A stretch of 64,000 nucleotides of DNA from Sequoia sempervirens (Eukaryota > Streptophyta > Pinopsida > Cupressales > Cupressaceae), in NCBI GenBank assembly GCA_007258455.2, contig VDFB02000003.1:46751889-46815888 (forward strand). Reading direction: 5' to 3'. Numbering within the stretch: the stretch's first letter is position 1; every line of letters starts with the position of its first letter. The notes beneath the pieces are model-generated. The model was given only the letters and a program-made list of their open reading frames with translations. It did not search any database and was not told where the DNA came from. Positions 1 through 11,195 of the stretch are shown here, in pieces. The translations under genes and the position numbers were made by a program.

Positions 1-2358
1 AACAGATGGAGAGGGTTGTGCCCGAGATCCACCGCTAGGCTCACCGAGTGACTCGGGAGCAGTGACAAACTCAGGGGAAGCCAGGGTTGGTTCCATCACT
101 AAGACAGAACAAGCCAACATAGGACTACCCTTTGGAGAAGGTGGGCTCCTCTTACGCCCTCCATTGTTGGAAGGGCCATCCTCCATCTTTTGCTTTGTTG
201 AGGGATGAGAACTCCCCACAAATGAGGCAAGAGGCACAGAGGAAGAGGAGGAGGAGAAAACCGCAGTAGACGCCACTGAAATATTCGGCATGTCCATGGG
301 TTTTGAGAAAGGCGGGATGTTTGGAAGGGATGTCAACAAGGGTGGCTCAACTAAAGGAGTGATGAACACCTGCACCTTTTTGGGGTCAGGCACACTCACA
401 ATAGGATCTGTAAGCGATACGAGGCTTGGTTTAACGGAAGTAGAGGGAAGGAGAGAGGACGACACAACAGGAGGCCTTGAAGCAGGGGTGGTCATCTCCC
501 CTTCCTTTCACTACAAGGTGGCCTACTCAACTATGAGATCCTTTCGCTGGTGCTTGCGCTCATGCGCAAGGTGGTTTCTACGACTTTTCGAGCTAGAGAC
601 CGGAGGTTGTGAAGGAGCAGAAGACTCCTGCTCATCCATGAGAGTGTCCACCATAGTTGTTTCTAACGGAGGGATAGGCTCCTAAATGGGAGCAGGAGGA
701 GCAGGTTGAGAAACAACGGGGGGAGTCATCTCTAATGCCTCGGCAGTGGGCCTCTTCCCGTTTACTACTTTTGGAGCAGAAGTGATAGGAGGCTGCAGAG
801 GCCGATACATAGAGGATTCTCCATAGGGACCTTTTCCCTTGCCATACAAGTAATACCAAGGTCTATGTGGTTTGGTAGGGAGATCTGATATCCTAATCTT
901 GGGTTTACACCAAGTAGGCACCATCGGACTTAGTGGGTAAAATCCAGGCCTACTCATCCAAAATTCTCCTCTCGAAAGAGGAGTGGGAGAGCCATCCCAA
1001 GGATGGGGCAACTTCTCTTTTCCCTTTTGAGAAGAGGAGGCAACTGGTTGTTGCACTATTAGAAGGGTCAATTTTTGTTGTCCTTTGCCCCTAGTCTTAT
1101 ACTTCACATAATTCTTATAAAGTAGGTTCTTTCTTGGAGGAAGTGGACCAACCCGGGTGGGCCAAAAGTGATCCAATGAGCATCCCCCACGGGATAGCAA
1201 AGGTTGGTACCCAGTGTCATGCACTACGTGCACAACACCTTCATGGGAGAACTTTAAGCATTTGTGAATGATAGAGATGATTATATTCATGGAAGCTAGC
1301 CAAGGTATGCCTAGCTTCATCCTGAACAAATCCGAGTCTGGATTGACATTGAAGACTGTGTCTATAGCCCTAGGTCCAACTCGGATGAACAAATTTATCG
1401 AGCCATACAGCTTGAGAGATAGACCATCGTGCGTACAGATAGTAGACTTTATTTCTTTGTACTCCCCCTTATGCAATGAGTTAAGCCACAATGTTTCTTC
1501 TATAATGGCATTCACTCGACTCGTGGGATCAACTAAGACCCCTGTCACAATGTTCCCATTGAGGTGAGCGAGAATGTAAAGGGGAGAAGGCTTATTGTTC
1601 AAGGGTATATCTTGCAAAGTGAATGTCACGTCCAGTGAGCCGATCTTAGGCTACACATAAGGGGTAACTATAACCATGTTAACATATGCTTCAGGCTGAG
1701 CAGTAGAATTGAAGGATCGATAATCATGTTAGTAGAATGTGACGAAAATGGGTCTGTGTATATTTACAACTCACTATTCACTTTTGCCACCAATTTTTTT
1801 TCATTTTGTTTATTCCCATCGAGATGAATGGTACCATCCTCAATGTGATCTTGTATCTCGTGATGCAGGCACATACAACGTTTGATATCATGTTCATTGA
1901 CTCAATGGTACTGATAGAAGGCATTCACATCGTACCAACTAGGGTAAGGTTCCTTAAGGGGTTTAGGGTTCTCCAAGGTTATGATCTTATCCTTTAGCAA
2001 CTTTTGTAGGATGGAAGAATAGGATACATCGTGAACTTTTTGTTGCATCTGAGGCCATTATCATTCATAGTGGCTACTACATTCGCAATAGCCTTATCTT
2101 TCCCAGAGATTGATACAATGGACTTCCCTTCTGAACGGGAGCACAAGAAGGATCCCTTGAACTGAACTACCATATGTCGATACTCCCATAGTGTTGCGCA
2201 CAGATGCGTGAAAGAAGGGTACTTCATAAGGGAAAACTTCTCCTGCCAAGGTCTTTGTAAGTTCCCTATGAATACCTTATGTACGTCAGAATTGGGCAAT
2301 GGATACAAGATTTGTGAGAAGAGTGCTTGATACAATGCTATGAAATCAGTAATCTTTT
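1..2358 (-). pseudogene. Gag-protease fragment of a non-autonomous Ty3-type LTR element (copy 1)
   Basis: The stretch aligns base for base, at roughly 96-98% by eye, with 22770-25130. Reading the minus strand from 2335 there is the end of a Retrotrans_gag domain, a knuckle-like segment near 1900, a retropepsin-like region (1629 to about 1200) whose active-site triplet reads D-P-T instead of D-T/S-G but which keeps an LGIPWL-type end, and then a Pro/Ser/Lys-rich tail. A stop follows the PAPI residues at about 682 and the proline-rich frame resumes after it; the same stop is present in the other copy. The left end runs off the window and the right end is cut by the N gap, so no LTRs are seen. 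It cannot encode a working protein as it stands. Confidence 0.85.
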
Positions 2359-2458
2359 NNNNNNNNNNNNNNNNNNNNNNNNNNNNNNNNNNNNNNNNNN
2401 NNNNNNNNNNNNNNNNNNNNNNNNNNNNNNNNNNNNNNNNNNNNNNNNNNNNNNNNNN
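2359..2458. other. Assembly gap (100 N)
   Basis: Exactly 100 N, a placeholder for a gap of unknown length. The gag homology on the left does not continue on the right, so the true distance and even adjacency of the two sides are uncertain. Confidence 0.99.
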
Positions 2459-5190
2459 AAAAAAATATTTCCCATTGACACATTAAATTAAGAACATCAT
2501 GAAAGTACACATGGCATCGAAGCATAAAATATTTATTAGAAAATAAAGTTTACATATGAAGTGACCCAAATTTACAATTTTATAATCATTATCACCTTCT
2601 TCCTGCTCATGAAAGTCATGCAAGGTTGAGCCAAAAATCCTAACTTAAATGCAACTAGCCTTATAGCCAAAATTTTCTTACAATTGTTTTCAACATTGCA
2701 AACCAAAGGCCTTCTATCCAAACGATATTGAAATGCAACATCTCGATTAAACATTTACATTCCCATGGATGTAATCAAAGAATTCTCCGAACCACACCCA
2801 ATTATCAATTGGTTCTAGCAGGAGATATTTCTTTACAAAGGTGAAACTACTTGCTTCCCAAGCTAGAGCCACCCCATTTAAGTCAAGAAAAAAGGGAAGA
2901 AGCTCCACCACCTCCCCAAGAATGAGCAACCACAAGAAATCTCTCAGCCTTAGAACCCTTATGACCAAATGTGTCACTGCAAGCATTTCCTCAACACCCC
3001 CAAGAATTTTGGTTTGATATTTTTCCTTGCAATCACTAGAACCATACAATTCTATGCATTCAGGTCTAACAATGATGCCATGAAGTAAGAGGAAATATAT
3101 GTGTTGACCCGATATCGATGATTAGCAACAATAAATTCTTTCCCTAAAACAAGTTTAATTGCTTCCCAAATTAAACTCCATTTCGATGGCACCATAAAAA
3201 CCGAACGAAACTTGAGATCCGTGATTGATCCCAAAATGCCATTTGTCTCTTTTGGAAAGTCAATCTAATTGTTATTTCCATCTGTGAAGTGTGAAAATGA
3301 ATATTGCAATGCTTTTGTTCCTACCAAGCTACCATAATATATGAGTCATAAACCATCCTTCAACACTACAAGTTGCACTCCACTCATTTAATGCCTTTTA
3401 ATTCAATAAATGTGAGAGATGTCAATTGGCATGTTTCATAAGTAAAATTGATTTCCAATTATTCTTCCTTCCAATTTTTGTGATGATTCCCACTTATCAA
3501 ATGTGGAGGTAGAAAAAATATTAATTTTTTAAAGGTCAACCATTGATCTTAGTAAATCTAAGGACTCTAGGGAAATTTTGGAGGTTTGAGTTTGTAAGTC
3601 TAGCACTCTGGACATTTTATTCTAGAATGAAACAATAGTCGTCCATTGAACATTCATCGAATGATGAAATATTTTTGTTTTAATAACACAAATTTAATAA
3701 ATAGACCTCGCATGCAAAAAATGACAAGTGTTTTAATAATGCACATGAAAAAAAGGTCAAACATCGATCTTTTTAAATCAAACAGCTCTAGGTTGATTCC
3801 ATAGGTTGAGTTTGTAAGTCTAATGCTCCAAAAATTTCATTCTAGAATGCAATTACAACCATCCATCAAACATTCATTGAATGGTGAATTATTTTTGTAC
3901 ATTAATTTGAATTTTCTGATTCGTAAGAGCACCCAAGGTTGCATGTATTATATTAATCCAAGAAAATAATTGTGTTTATAAAAGCTAGATACAATTAGGT
4001 CCCACACACAATAAATTTTACCATGACCTCCACATCATGACAAAATATTGTTAAAAATGATTAAGTTAATACAACCCAAATTCAAACTACTTGATATCAC
4101 CACAAAAATGGCTAGTGCCACAATAAACTTTCTATTAAAATTAAAGCAAAATATTACATTGTATAAGCCCAAGATGGTAAAAAAAGACTAATATGTACAA
4201 CTCTCACTTGAGCTTGCAAGATCAGAAAGAGAGGACATGCATGTGGGTCCTCTTCAATATGCTTTATGAGAAAATAATCTGAATTAAAAATATTAGATGC
4301 CTCAACATATAATGATTCACCCACAATAAAACACAAAGCATTCAAAGATCTACTAAAATTAGAAGGTTGTCAACAAGTCCATTGACCATCACACATAGAA
4401 TTGAGACAATAGTGTCACCATTTAGTAGCTTGTACTAATCAAGAAAGCCATCCACCATGGATAAACCAAAGCTAAAATTGCATTTCTCTAAAGCTTCATA
4501 CATAGTAGAAAATGAGAAGATAGAAGGGTGAAGATAACTTCCAACAAGGAACTTGACTAGTTCTACACACCAAAGAACATCCATTTGATTTGAAACAAAT
4601 AAAGAGTGACCTCAGATGGGAGAGTTGAAGGATTATTAAGAATCCATTCTCTGCCAACCGCCGTTTTAACAACCAAATCCACTTGATCACATTGATATAA
4701 GAAAACATGACGCAACTTCTCCCCTAAGAAAGGTAAATTGTCTCTCACTTCCTAGTAGTGACAAGGGATAAACACTCTGAATTGGGATCCCATTTCAAGG
4801 CAAAACAGAAGCAGGAAAAAAGAAAACCCGACCATGAAATATATAGCTAAAAAAATAAAGAACAAAGACATCAATACTTGGCAGTAGAACATGCAAGAGC
4901 CATTGCAAATGTTAGTTGCACCAACATCTAGCTTCAAGCAGAGTACTTCAAAGCATTAAAAAGCTGGAGAATTAAATGGCTTGTTATACCTTAATCATTA
5001 TCAATATCCACTGACAACTCACAATAAATTTCACTCAATTCTAATCAAAACTTATAAATATGTTGACACTTGTCTCCATTCTGGAGAATTTATGTAGGAA
5101 TTTAGGTGTGTGGAAAATTTATCCTAGAATAGAACGATATATAGGATTTGATATTTTCGCCACCCACACTATGATTTTTATTTGCATACC
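2459..5190. other. AT-rich intergenic DNA, no recognised gene
   Basis: Short minus-strand open stretches lie at 2572-3234 (about 60, 100 and 60 codons in different frames). They have a somewhat protein-like composition, but I recognise no domain and the frames are broken. The rest, 3240-5190, shows only a direct repeat (3531-3900) and AT-rich sequence. The 2572-3234 part could be a decayed exon, but nothing seen proves it. Confidence 0.6.
3531..3900. repeat. Two diverged direct repeats of about 150 bp
   Basis: Units at about 3531-3682 and 3752-3900 share the order AAAGGTCAA, GATCTT, GAGTTTGTAAGTCTA, CATTCTAGAATG, CCATC and ATTCATYGAATGRTGAA. The offset is about 220 bp and divergence is substantial. 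Confidence 0.7.
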
Positions 5191-5530
5191 AGTTTAATTC
5201 ACCACAAAAATATTTCATTAGTTTGAATACAAGTTTAATTCGCCAACGAAAGTATTTTATTGGTTTGAATACAAGTTTAATTCACCAATGAAAATATTGT
5301 ATTGGTTTGAGTACAAGTTTAATTCACCAACAAAAATATTTAATTGGTTTTAACACATGTTTACTTTTCCAACAAAATATTTTCCTAGTTTTAATACAAG
5401 TTTAATTTTCCATGAAAATATTTTATTGGTTTGAAAGTAGGTTTAATTTGCTAATGAAAATATTTTATTGGTTTGAAAACAGGTTTAATTCACCACCGAA
5501 AATATTTTATTGGTATCAATAAAGGTATAA
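5191..5530. repeat. 42-bp tandem array, about eight copies
   Basis: The unit starts AAGTTTAATTCACCAA and continues through AATATTTTATTGGTTTGAATAC. Successive starts at 5190, 5232, 5274 and 5316 give a strict 42-bp period that becomes less regular to about 5530. It is a minisatellite-like array in AT-rich DNA. Confidence 0.85.
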
Positions 5531-5890
5531 TTCACCAAGATTTCTACAAAATTCTAGTGATTACAAAAGATTTGCTAATTGAAGTTATTTTTTCCCAAAA
5601 AAAGAAGAAAAATGCCAATAAAATTAATATTTTTTCAAGAATTATACAAGATTCACCAGGTTTTTACACCTTTTCTAGGGGGGTTTCTTAAAGTTATCCT
5701 TGCTAGTCATTCATTTAAAACCAGTATATTGTCTAGGAAAATAATGTAATTCTTATGAGAATGTAAGCTTAGATAAGACCAAACTTCTTCATTTTTTTTC
5801 TAGAAATGGTTAAACCATATTTTATTTTGGATACATTACGAAACACCAAAATAAGGTTAACATTTTTATTTACACATTGATGGAGAATAA

Positions 5891-6290
5891 TGCATGAGTA
5901 TTTGTTGATCTTCCAATTGGGAAGAAAACAATAGGATGCAAATAGAAGCATTGACAATTATAAGACTCAACTTGTAGCAAAGATCTTTGCTTAGAAGAAA
6001 AGTATTGATTGTGAAGATACATTTGCCTCCATTACAAACATCAAGACCATAAAAATGGTTATGGCTTTGGAAAATTAGCTTGGTGAACAATGCATGAGGA
6101 TTTTTTGATCTTCCAATAGGGAAGAAAACAATAGGATGCAAATAGAAGCATTGACAAGTATAAGACTCAACTTGTAGCAAAGAGATTTTCTTAGAAGAAA
6201 AGTATTGATTGTGAAGATACATTTGCCTCCATTACAAACATCAAGACCGTAAAAATGGTTATGGCTTTGGCAACTTAGCTTGGTTGGCAA
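5891..6290. repeat. 200-bp tandem duplication inside the copia relic
   Basis: The TGCATGAG-containing sequence at 5891 recurs at 6091 and stays closely similar for a full 200 bp, including the RT start motif and the GGTTATGGCTTTGG end of each unit. The copies differ by only about a dozen bases. Confidence 0.9.
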
Positions 6291-6910
6291 GTACATTAGA
6301 TGAATGTGAAAAGTTCCTTTCTAAATGGAGATTTCAAGGAGGACGTCTATATTACTCAACCAAAATGATATGTTGCTCTGGTTTGGAGTAGGAGATTTGG
6401 AGGCTTGTAAGATCTCTCCAACATTTGTAAAAGGTTTTCAAACCTTAATATATTAAAATTGATGGATATCGCCACAACATGAATTTGTAAATAATCAATA
6501 TAATCTAAATCTCTACCTCAAAGAGTGAGAGAGATCACAATATTGATCGTATATGTCAATGATCTAATAATCATTGGAAGTTCTCAAAAAATGATTGAAG
6601 CAACAAGTAATAACCTCAATAGATGAATCAACAAAATAATTCTCAAGATTCTATTTTATTGTCTTGGACAAGAAGTGTAGCAGTCAAAATTAACTTTTAT
6701 AACTTAGATGAAATGTGCCAAGACATCACTTGAGAAGTTTAGAATGAGATTGTAAGCTCATGCCAACACTAGTGGAGGTAGTTTCCAATGATCACAAATA
6801 AATTCATCGGCTCAAGTGAATGCAACTTTTATATTCAATTCATTAGGAGTCCCATTTACTTGACATACAATAGGCCAAATATCAGTGATGTTGAAAGTTA
6901 TCTTTTGTGG

Positions 6911-7095
6911 CTCAATGTAGGAAAAAAGGTGTCAATCAAAAGTAGCAAAGTGTATTGAGGTATATTTGTGGTTCAATGTAGGAACAAAAGTTGTCACTAA
7001 AAGTAGAAAAGTGTGTTGAGGTATATTTGTGGTTCAATGTAGGAAAAAATATGTCACTAAAATGTAACAAAGTGTGTTGAGGTATTGTTTGTGGT
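6911..7095. repeat. 61-bp tandem triplication inside the copia relic
   Basis: Three units begin with TCAATGTAGGAA at 6911, 6972 and 7033 and end GTGTRTTGAGGTAT. They cover the RNase H linker that in intact copia elements encodes the 'VLRYIKGT' segment, so that segment is repeated three times. Confidence 0.85.
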
Positions 7096-7605
7096 ACAAT
7101 AGAGCATGGATGAAAATACAAGTAGATTTAAGAACAATTTTTTGGATAAGATACACAAATGCAAACTATGCATGTTCTTTACATGACAAAAAATCCACTT
7201 TTGGATTTGTTTACTTTATGGGATTTTGCTTAATATCTTGGAGAAGTGAGAAGCAAATAATTATTGCTTAAATTTCCCTAAAGTAAAATACCATTCAATG
7301 TAGGTGGATTTTTTTACAAAGCGATATGATTCTATTGCATACTAATAGGAGTTGGGATACTTGAGCAACAACCTCTAATTTTGTTTTTCAACAATTAGGG
7401 TGTGTTGAAACTTGTTCACAATTGAATATTTATGAGCATGCAAAGTACATTGAATCTCAATGTCACTTCATCTAGGAACATGTTCAACACTACAATATTC
7501 AACTCCAATTTTTTTCTACTTAGATTAGTGTGTTGATATTTTCACCAAATCACTTGCAACTATGAAGTTTGAAGCTTTACACCAATTTTTAAATTGCTCT
7601 TGAAA

Positions 7606-9621
7606 ATGAGTCTTTTACTATTACATCATAAAATAGAATACATAATAACAATATTTTAAATCAATAGCCTAATAATGTTTGTTGGTTGTAATGTTAGTTG
7701 CTTGTGGATTGATGAATAAGAGAGCTTGTAGGAAAAATAAGCCTAGTAAACTTGTACAATAGTAATAGTGCATATGAATTTGAAACAATAACATAATGAA
7801 AAAGAAAACAAACACGTGGTACACAATATTTTCTTACAAATAGAAAAACTAACATGGTAACCTTCTTCATTATTGTATAGAAACTCAAACATTCATAATA
7901 CAATGATAAAGCTCTTGCTCAACTCTTACACGTGTGGATACTAATAGACAACATTAGACAAATTTACGCCAAGAATTCACTACCAGCAATTCATTACCAT
8001 GACAAATTCATGTAGTGGAAAATTCACTGTGGTGATGAATTGTTGGTTGTGGATTTTCCATGAGATGAATTTGTCATGGCGATGAATTGTTGATGGTGAT
8101 TTGTTGGCGGTGAATTTTTCTAGAACCTTAATAAACACATCAAAAAACAGTTTTATAATTTATATAAATGATTAAAAACCGTAGACAACAATTATAATTT
8201 TTTTTTCCCTGCCAATTTAACCTCTAATAATTCCCCATTCAACTATAAAACATAAAAATATAGGACGCATTTCTAATACTCCTCCATTGTATTTATGTTT
8301 CTTTTGATTACTAATGTCAATGCTCAATGCTCATTCCCTGACAATTACCAGTTTCTTAGTATGCTTCCTGTATTGGCGTGCTTGGCATTGTTGTTAATGG
8401 AATAACAAGCCTTTTTTGGCCTCTAAATATCTTAAAATCTTTTGATTAATCTTGATTGATGAGATACCCATTTGCTTTAAACTGTGAAATATGTCTTTCT
8501 AAGGAAGAAAAATCAACGAAAGCAGGTAGTAAAGATGTTATACATGTACAACTTACAGCCCATGTTATATAGTGAATACACATGTTCATGGAAGAACAGA
8601 TACAAGGGAGATTTCTCTTCTTATGTGTATCTGAAACTACATTTGCCCAACAAATAGAATCGTACTATTTTCTTGTCTGTTTTTCAATTTTGGATAAGTA
8701 GCTATGTTGTGCGGGGTACTAACAGAAGTTCATCACCTTTCATGTGTATCTCAGGTTTATCACTAACAATGACCATAGCATATTGTCCTCCTCCTCTTAA
8801 TTCTTTAATCCACTACATGGACTAGCTTGGTAGATCTGGATTTGCCAACACAATTGCAACCATTAAAGATGTGCTCTTTTACAAAAATTCAATTCTTGGC
8901 TATTAAAATATCCAATCTTTTTAATTACATAGAGCATTTTGATAAGGACACCATAGTTTCTTCAAAGTTCAATCTCCAGTAATTAATATATTATGTCTCT
9001 TATTTGTACCTACCAATCTAAAATAAAATCTCATTTAATTAAAGTGTTCAAATTGAGTTTGGCTATATTCTAAATTCAATATTTATTTTTCATTAAGATT
9101 TTTTAAGTTTTCTTTTTCACCATCTTCATCATTATACACTAAAAATAAGGTGATGAGTTTTAGATCTCAAATGAGATGCTAACTTAATTTAAAATCTTTC
9201 TTATACAAACATTTCATAAAGAGGTCTTGTTTTTCTATTTATCTTATATTATTTTGAATATCAGTTCTCTTTGAATTCAAAAATATGACTTCCATTATAG
9301 AGTACATATGTTTTCATCTAAAGTTTCACAAGAAATTTGTTTTTGCGTACTTTATATTATTTTGAAAGTTGAAACCCTAGCCCTCTTTACATTTTCATCA
9401 TCAATTCATTACTTCCATGAAATCATATTTTTCTTGAGCATTCAGTTTGTTTTGGAATGGTCAATTATCATCAATAAAATTAAGAAAAACATCTTTAAAA
9501 ATAAATTACTTAAATGATAATTATTGCTTAAAAATAACATATTACAGCATAAGATGAAACCAACTAAAAGGAAAAAAAAACAAATTTGGATCAAACAATA
9601 GAAAGACACAATTATTACAAA
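7606..9621. other. Intergenic AT-rich DNA
   Basis: No gene is supported. The only structured element is the hairpin at 7973-8120. The remainder is AT-rich with scattered short frames. Confidence 0.6.
7973..8120. repeat. Long imperfect inverted repeat (hairpin, MITE-like)
   Basis: The left arm at 7986-8025 (CAATTCATTACCATGACAAA then TTCATGTAGTGGAAAATTC) pairs with the right arm at 8052-8090, the reverse complement of CAATTCATCGCCATGACAAA and TTCATCTCATGGAAAATC. The loop is about 26 bp and weaker pairing extends outward to about 7973 and 8120. It could be a foldback or MITE remnant; no clear target duplication was identified. Confidence 0.7.
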
Positions 9622-9626
9622 TATTA

Positions 9627-10874
9627 TGTTGGCAACACAAGGGTAGACAACTGAGAGGGGGGGAGTGAAATAGTTGTCACAAAAATTCAAAACTTATTCA
9701 ACTTATTAACCTTATTCTCAGATCTAATTATTAACCATGAAAACATAAATCATCAACACATCAAAAACACGCATAACACCATGTTTTTTTACGTGGAAAC
9801 CATGTTAGGGGAAAAACGCTTTGGAGGTTAGTCCACAAGACTATACCCTGTTAAAAGTATAATGAAAATGAAATATGGGGAATGCACATGCATTCAGGCA
9901 CACTGCCTAGAGCTCACTGCTCAATTACAAAGGAAGACACACTGTTTTACAAAGAGATTTGGATTACAACCATCTGGATTTTGAATTGAGAGAATAGCAT
10001 CTGCTAATGCTTGATTATAGTTTCAATTAAGCATGTGAACAATTCTTTACTCTTTTGCACACTTCTTCACACTTTTCTCTACCTTCGAATGATATTTGCA
10101 CATACCAATACACTTTGACATACACTCACACACTCTTGTACCCTCTTACTCTCACTTACACTCTTGCACCCTCTCACTATTCGAATAAACAATCGCTCTT
10201 ATATATCCGCAATAAGAAATTTCATCCCTTCATGTCGGCCTCAACAAAAATAATAAAATGAATATAAACTATCGGCCCAAATAATTAAATATTAACAATG
10301 AGAATCAACGAAGGTCAGCCACAACTTACTGAGGACCCCAATCAACATCTCCAACATGAAAATACTTCAATTAATTTCTCCTCGAAGATCCACAACACAC
10401 TACAAACACTATGTCGGCCAAGAACAAGAAAAACATGAACACGCAAGAGAAAATCGCCAACCACGAGCACAACGATCAATGCAGACATATAAAAAAGATA
10501 GAGAACAATCTAGAAACATCAACAAGCATCACGAATCACAAGAGAAGCATCCACAACAACTAAACTAAATGAAATAACATCATCTTCAATCAGGAACACC
10601 AACTGAAGAAACAAAAAAACTTCATGCGGATCTCTAAAACTCAACATGGATAAAATAGATACACTCAGCAACAAACCCTTTAGTCCATAACCTCTGATAA
10701 ACAATGTACAAAAATAACCAACATACTGAACTTCACTTCACCACTAACAACCTGCAACTCATTTATTACAATTTTCTCAATATCCTCAACATATACAACT
10801 TCAAATGAATTTATACTAATAGTGTTGACATTAATGACAACCACATATCAACAACACAACCACAACATCCAACA
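9627..10874 (-). repeat. Copia 3' LTR (1248 bp)
   Basis: It starts TGTTGGCAACACAAGGG and ends ACATCCAACA on the plus strand. It matches 15387-16600 closely and carries about 45 bp of extra CACACTCTTGYACCC-type sequence near 10110-10160 that the other LTR lacks. A TATATAAG motif lies on the minus strand at 10198-10205. Confidence 0.95.
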
Positions 10875-10890
10875 ATCCCCCCCTTTGGCA
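10875..10890 (-). other. Polypurine tract of the copia element
   Basis: The minus strand reads a G-rich purine run (CAAAGGGGGGGAT) directly abutting the 3' LTR. This is the expected primer site for plus-strand DNA synthesis. Confidence 0.85.
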
Positions 10891-11195
10891 TTGATGGCAA
10901 CACATGATGTGAAAAACACCATCAACGCAGCTAACTCTTGACACTTACTCCCCCTTAGGATTTGACTCATCTTCTCCTCAACACTTTCACATAATCTTTC
11001 TCCCCAGATAATCACCATTTTTTCAAATGACTCTTCTCCCCCTTTGACATCAATGGAAAAGATCTCTAAGCTCTGAACCACATACTTGAATTTCTGAACC
11101 ATCTGAATACTCCCCCTAAGTAGCAGCCACCACAACATCAATCTGAATTTAGATATGATTGTGAAATGCGTAGACTGATGCAAAGCAATGCATCC

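Larger units (their letters stand above)
5880..7605 (+). pseudogene. Ty1/copia reverse transcriptase-RNase H relic
   Basis: The plus strand carries, in changing frames, an RT start (EDTFASITNIKT near 6006 and again near 6207), then pieces matching the copia order 'FLNGDFKEDVYITQP' (about 6320-6360) and 'IDRVYVNDLIIIGSS' (about 6545-6590). The RNase H part includes YTNANYACSLHDKKSTFGF and SWRSEKQ (7160-7265), followed by the C-terminal EHAKYIES and 'IFTKSLATMKFEAL'-like stretch to about 7600. The order and spacing are those of a copia pol end. It is riddled with stops and frameshifts, and no LTRs were found around it. Two internal tandem duplications (5891-6290 and 6911-7095) arose after or during decay. 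Confidence 0.8.

Noticed and set aside
2572..3234. Three minus-strand frames that look protein-like
   Set aside because: They lie in different frames, no motif is recognised and no splice sites join them convincingly; described only as a possible exon relic.
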